From NCBI GenBank assembly GCA_011390885.1, contig JAABRO010000005.1, forward strand, positions 1 to 64,000: a stretch of DNA of 64,000 nucleotides, written 5' to 3'. Position numbers and translations under genes: made by a program. The notes under the pieces were generated by a model, which searched no databases, was not told the DNA's origin, and saw only the letters and a list, made by a program, of their open reading frames with translations. Source of the stretch: Gemmatimonas sp. (lineage in GTDB: Bacteria > Gemmatimonadota > Gemmatimonadetes > Gemmatimonadales > Gemmatimonadaceae). This document shows positions 61,328 to 64,000 of the stretch, in pieces (the stretch's first letter is position 1; each line of letters starts with the position of its first letter).

Positions 61328-62494
61328 ATGTCGTTCCACGAGACGCCCGTCTTCCCACGCGGTTTCCGTTGCGCGAGCCGCAACGTCGGCCTCAAGCCGA
61401 CGGCCAAGGATCTCACCCTGTTCACGAGCGACGTGGATGCCGCGGCCGCGGCCGTCTTCACCCGCAACCACTTCCCGGGCGCGCCGATCGTGCTGGGGCG
61501 TGAAACGATCAAGGGCGGCACCCTGCGGGCGATCATCGCGAACAGCAAGGTGAGCAACGTGGCGACGGGGGCGATCGGCGTGGAGCACGCGCGCCGCATG
61601 GCGCAGGCCGCGGCCACCGAGGTGGGCACCACCCCGGACCGCGTGCTCGTGAGCTCCACCGGCGTGATCGGCGTGCCGCTGCCGATCAAGATGATCGAGG
61701 CCGGCATTCCGGGCATCGCCGCGGAACTGCAGGCCGATCCGCTCGTGGGCGCGGAGGGGATCATGACCACCGACACGCACCCCAAGGCGCTCTCGATCGC
61801 CGTGGGCGACGCGACGATCACCTGGGTGGCGAAGGGCTCGGGCATGATCGAGCCGAACATGGCCACCATGCTTGCCTACATCTTCACCGACGCGGCGTTC
61901 GATGCGGCCACGCTCGACGCGATGCTGCGCGACGCGGTGGCCACCTCGTTCAACATGCTCTCGGTGGACACCGACACGAGCACCTCCGACACCTGCGTGC
62001 TCATGGCCAACGGCATGGCGGGCGCGGTGGACGAGGAGGCCTTCCGGGCCGCCCTGCGCGCCGGCTGCGCGCGCATGACGGAGATCCTCGCGCGCGACGG
62101 CGAGGGCGCCGAGCATCTGCTCAAGGTGCATGTGCGTGGCGCGCTCAACGACGCCGAGGCGCGCGTGGTGGCCAAGAGCATCGTGAACTCACCGCTGGTG
62201 AAGACCATGGTGCACGGCGCCGACCCCAACGTGGGTCGCCTGCTCATGGCCGTCGGCAAGTGCTTCGACTGCACGATCCAGCCGAGCACCACCGACGCCT
62301 GGATCAACCGGTTCCCCGTGGTGCGCGGCGGGCAACGGCTGCCGTTCGACGACGGCACCGTGCGCGCAGCGCTCAGCGTGGACCTCGTGGAGCTCGAGGT
62401 GGAGCTCGGCGTGGGCACGGGGCGCGCCACGGCCTTCGGCTGCGACCTCACCAAAGGCTACATCGACGAGAACGCGGCGTACTACTCGAGCTGA
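61328..62494 (+). CDS. argJ: Glutamate N-acetyltransferase / ornithine acetyltransferase
   Basis: Arginine biosynthesis: moves the acetyl group of N-acetylornithine to glutamate and, in bifunctional forms, uses acetyl-CoA. The 388-residue precursor cleaves itself before a Thr. The site is plain: WVAKGSGMIEPNMATMLAY with Thr180 as the new N-terminus and nucleophile. Other family marks are GFRCASRNVGLKPTAKDLTL at the start and VHVRGALNDAEARVVAKSIV, with TMVHGADPNVGRLL after. Other arg genes are not nearby. Length is normal. Whether it has both activities is not decided. Confidence 0.94.
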   Translation: MSFHETPVFPRGFRCASRNVGLKPTAKDLTLFTSDVDAAAAAVFTRNHFPGAPIVLGRETIKGGTLRAIIANSKVSNVATGAIGVEHARRMAQAAATEVGTTPDRVLVSSTGVIGVPLPIKMIEAGIPGIAAELQADPLVGAEGIMTTDTHPKALSIAVGDATITWVAKGSGMIEPNMATMLAYIFTDAAFDAATLDAMLRDAVATSFNMLSVDTDTSTSDTCVLMANGMAGAVDEEAFRAALRAGCARMTEILARDGEGAEHLLKVHVRGALNDAEARVVAKSIVNSPLVKTMVHGADPNVGRLLMAVGKCFDCTIQPSTTDAWINRFPVVRGGQRLPFDDGTVRAALSVDLVELEVELGVGTGRATAFGCDLTKGYIDENAAYYSS

Positions 62495-62548
62495 GCACGA
62501 CCGTGCAGAGCGCGCAGCCAGCCGCGCCGCTGCATCGCACCGAAAGCG

Positions 62549-64000
62549 TCATCCGCCGCCGATGAGGCGCGCCGCGCGCTCGGCGGCGCGCACGCCCTGC
62601 CACTGTGCTTCCTCGAAGATCGAGAAGCCGCTCACGTCGGCGTTCGCCACGAGCACGCCGGGCGCCGGACGCCACTCGTCGAGCGACGCCGTGCGCGCGA
62701 GCAACCCCGGCACCGGGCGTGCCATGGCGTGCCCCCAGCGCCACACGTCGAGTCGCGTGACGCACTCGGCCACGTCGGGATGCGCGCGCGCGAGGTCGGC
62801 GAGGATTTCGTCACGCCAGCCGCTCCACGGACGCTGCTCGAGCCACGCGCGTGCGTCCCTCGCGGGCCGGTCCACGACCGCGTGGTACCAGGTCCACACG
62901 GTGGCGTCACGCGGCTGCGCCACCGATTGGTGCGTGGCCGACACGTAGCCGAGCGACGCACTGCCGTACAGCACGTTGTCCCACGCGGGTGGCGCGCCGC
63001 GTTCACGCGGACGCCGATCGAGCGTGAGGTTGGCCACCACCCACGGCGCATACTCCGTGGTCACCGGCAGCGCGACACCGGGCAGCACCCGCGGCAGCAC
63101 GAACAGCGGAGCTGCCCAGATCACGGCGTCACACTCCACCACCGCGCGCGGCGTATGCACGCGCCATCGCGTGCCGACCCGTTCGAGTCGCACCGTGGGC
63201 GCCGAGTGCATGAGCCGATCACCGGCGCGCCGCGTGAGGTGACGCACGAGGAAGGCGTTCCCCTCGGGCCAGGTGAGCGGCCCGCCTTCGTCCGCGGGGC
63301 GGCCGGCGAAGTAGTGCGCTGCGGCCCACGCACTCACCTGCGTGAGCGACGCGCCGTAGTCGTCACGCGTGCCGTACTCGAGCCACCAACGCAGCGTGGG
63401 GGAGCGATAGCCATTCGCGCGCAGCCACACATCGGCGGTGATCGCGTCGAGTGCGTGCGTCTCGCGTGCGGCACTGCCCCCGAACGGGGCGCCGGCGAGC
63501 GGCACGCGAAACGCCCCACTCTCGCGCCACGCCGCCACCTGCGCGTCGAAGCGCTCCCACTCCGCGAGCTCCCACGCCGGCGCAGCATCGAGCGGCTCGA
63601 GCCCTTCGTGCCATGTCCCGTGCTGAAAGATGCGCTCCTGCGGCGCGTGACAGAGCGTGCGCTCGTCGAAGCGGCCGTCGGCGTGCAGCACGCCCACCTC
63701 GCGCAGCAGCGCGCGCACGTGCACGGCGTCTGGAGCCGGCAGCGGCAGGTAGTGCGCACCCCACGGGTACGCACTCACGGCGTTGCGACCGCCGCGGGCG
63801 TTGCCTCCCGCCTCCGGTGCGAGCTCGAGCAGCAGCCAGTCGCGCAGCCCGAGCGCGTCGAGGTGCCAGCCGGCCGAGAGCCCCGACACGCCGCCACCCA
63901 CGATGGCCACACGCGCGCGGCGCGTCGCTACGGCGCCAATGGCGGGGATCCGACCATCACGCAGGGCGTGTCCCACCGCCTGGTCGGTGTCGGCGAAGCC
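62549..64000 (-). CDS. FAD-dependent amine-oxidase-like protein, start beyond window
   Basis: A flavoprotein with the dinucleotide-binding fingerprint RVAIVGGGVSGLSAGWHLDAL, then LLELAPEAGGNARGG (the Glu binding the ribose) and a C-terminal end PGVLVANADVSGFSIFEEAQWQGVRAAERAARLIGGG, as in NAD(P)/FAD amine oxidases and phytoene-desaturase-like proteins. At least 483 residues are seen. The frame stays open to the window edge (FADTDQAVGHALRDGR), so a start beyond 64000 is likely, perhaps with an export signal; GTG 63976 is the alternative. Substrate unknown. Confidence 0.83.
   Translation of the reverse strand, partial: GFADTDQAVGHALRDGRIPAIGAVATRRARVAIVGGGVSGLSAGWHLDALGLRDWLLLELAPEAGGNARGGRNAVSAYPWGAHYLPLPAPDAVHVRALLREVGVLHADGRFDERTLCHAPQERIFQHGTWHEGLEPLDAAPAWELAEWERFDAQVAAWRESGAFRVPLAGAPFGGSAARETHALDAITADVWLRANGYRSPTLRWWLEYGTRDDYGASLTQVSAWAAAHYFAGRPADEGGPLTWPEGNAFLVRHLTRRAGDRLMHSAPTVRLERVGTRWRVHTPRAVVECDAVIWAAPLFVLPRVLPGVALPVTTEYAPWVVANLTLDRRPRERGAPPAWDNVLYGSASLGYVSATHQSVAQPRDATVWTWYHAVVDRPARDARAWLEQRPWSGWRDEILADLARAHPDVAECVTRLDVWRWGHAMARPVPGLLARTASLDEWRPAPGVLVANADVSGFSIFEEAQWQGVRAAERAARLIGGG

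Noticed and set aside
1-64000. Mobile elements, integrases, CRISPR arrays, tRNA and rRNA genes
   Set aside because: None recognised on either strand by reading; no direct-repeat arrays, transposase motifs or tRNA-like cloverleaf ends stood out. A dedicated tRNA scan was not possible.

Overview
The window is a GC-rich (about 70%) chromosomal segment with tightly packed genes, many ATGA/GTGA start-stop overlaps and exported proteins whose signal peptides often end in Ala-Gln. The mix (type IV pilus genes, TonB receptor, secretin, LpoB-type lipoproteins, PEP-CTERM protein, DUF481 porins, many histidine kinases) fits a diderm environmental bacterium. My best guess is Gemmatimonadota; this is an inference from style and content, not a proven assignment. 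No rRNA, tRNA, insertion sequence, prophage or CRISPR array was recognised. All gene calls come from reading translations; no database search was possible.

Left part (1-16.6 kb): a type IV pilus locus, almost all on the minus strand. Read in transcription order it is pilS and pilR (sensor kinase and sigma-54 activator), the major pilin pilA, a small kinase, three minor-pilin-like genes, then pilMNOPQ, a large beta-propeller lipoprotein and aroC, which runs off the left edge. A near-consensus -24/-12 promoter precedes pilA. A perfect dyad of the form CTTGCA-N3-TGCAAG stands upstream of it and again in front of pilS, so pilin expression appears to be driven by PilS/PilR and sigma-54.

Middle-left (16.6-29 kb): a CorC-like membrane protein, a lipid-anchored methyltransferase and the ribosome rescue factor ArfB form an overlapping + strand operon. 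On the minus strand follow a small beta-barrel protein, a translationally coupled ABC-exporter/HlyD/TolC triad whose ATPase domain has lost nearly all catalytic motifs, and an LpoB/TPR/COG3014-like lipoprotein trio.

Middle (29-42 kb): zinc-ribbon-like protein, CHAD-CYTH protein, EAL/HDOD protein, Hsp15, an esterase, RidA beside a D-threonine-aldolase-type enzyme, DUF429 and DinB around a shared 11-bp inverted repeat, a PAS/GAF sensor kinase and a P-type metal ATPase.

Right part (42-64 kb): PEP-CTERM protein, lipid-anchored RidA, a diguanylate cyclase, acyl-CoA dehydrogenase, SppA, a secreted TIM-barrel-like protein, a TonB receptor, a persulfide detoxification operon (TauE, CstB-like dioxygenase-rhodanese, ArsR), two large sensor kinases, a tandem pair of DUF481 outer-membrane proteins, argJ and an FAD-dependent amine-oxidase-like protein cut by the right edge.
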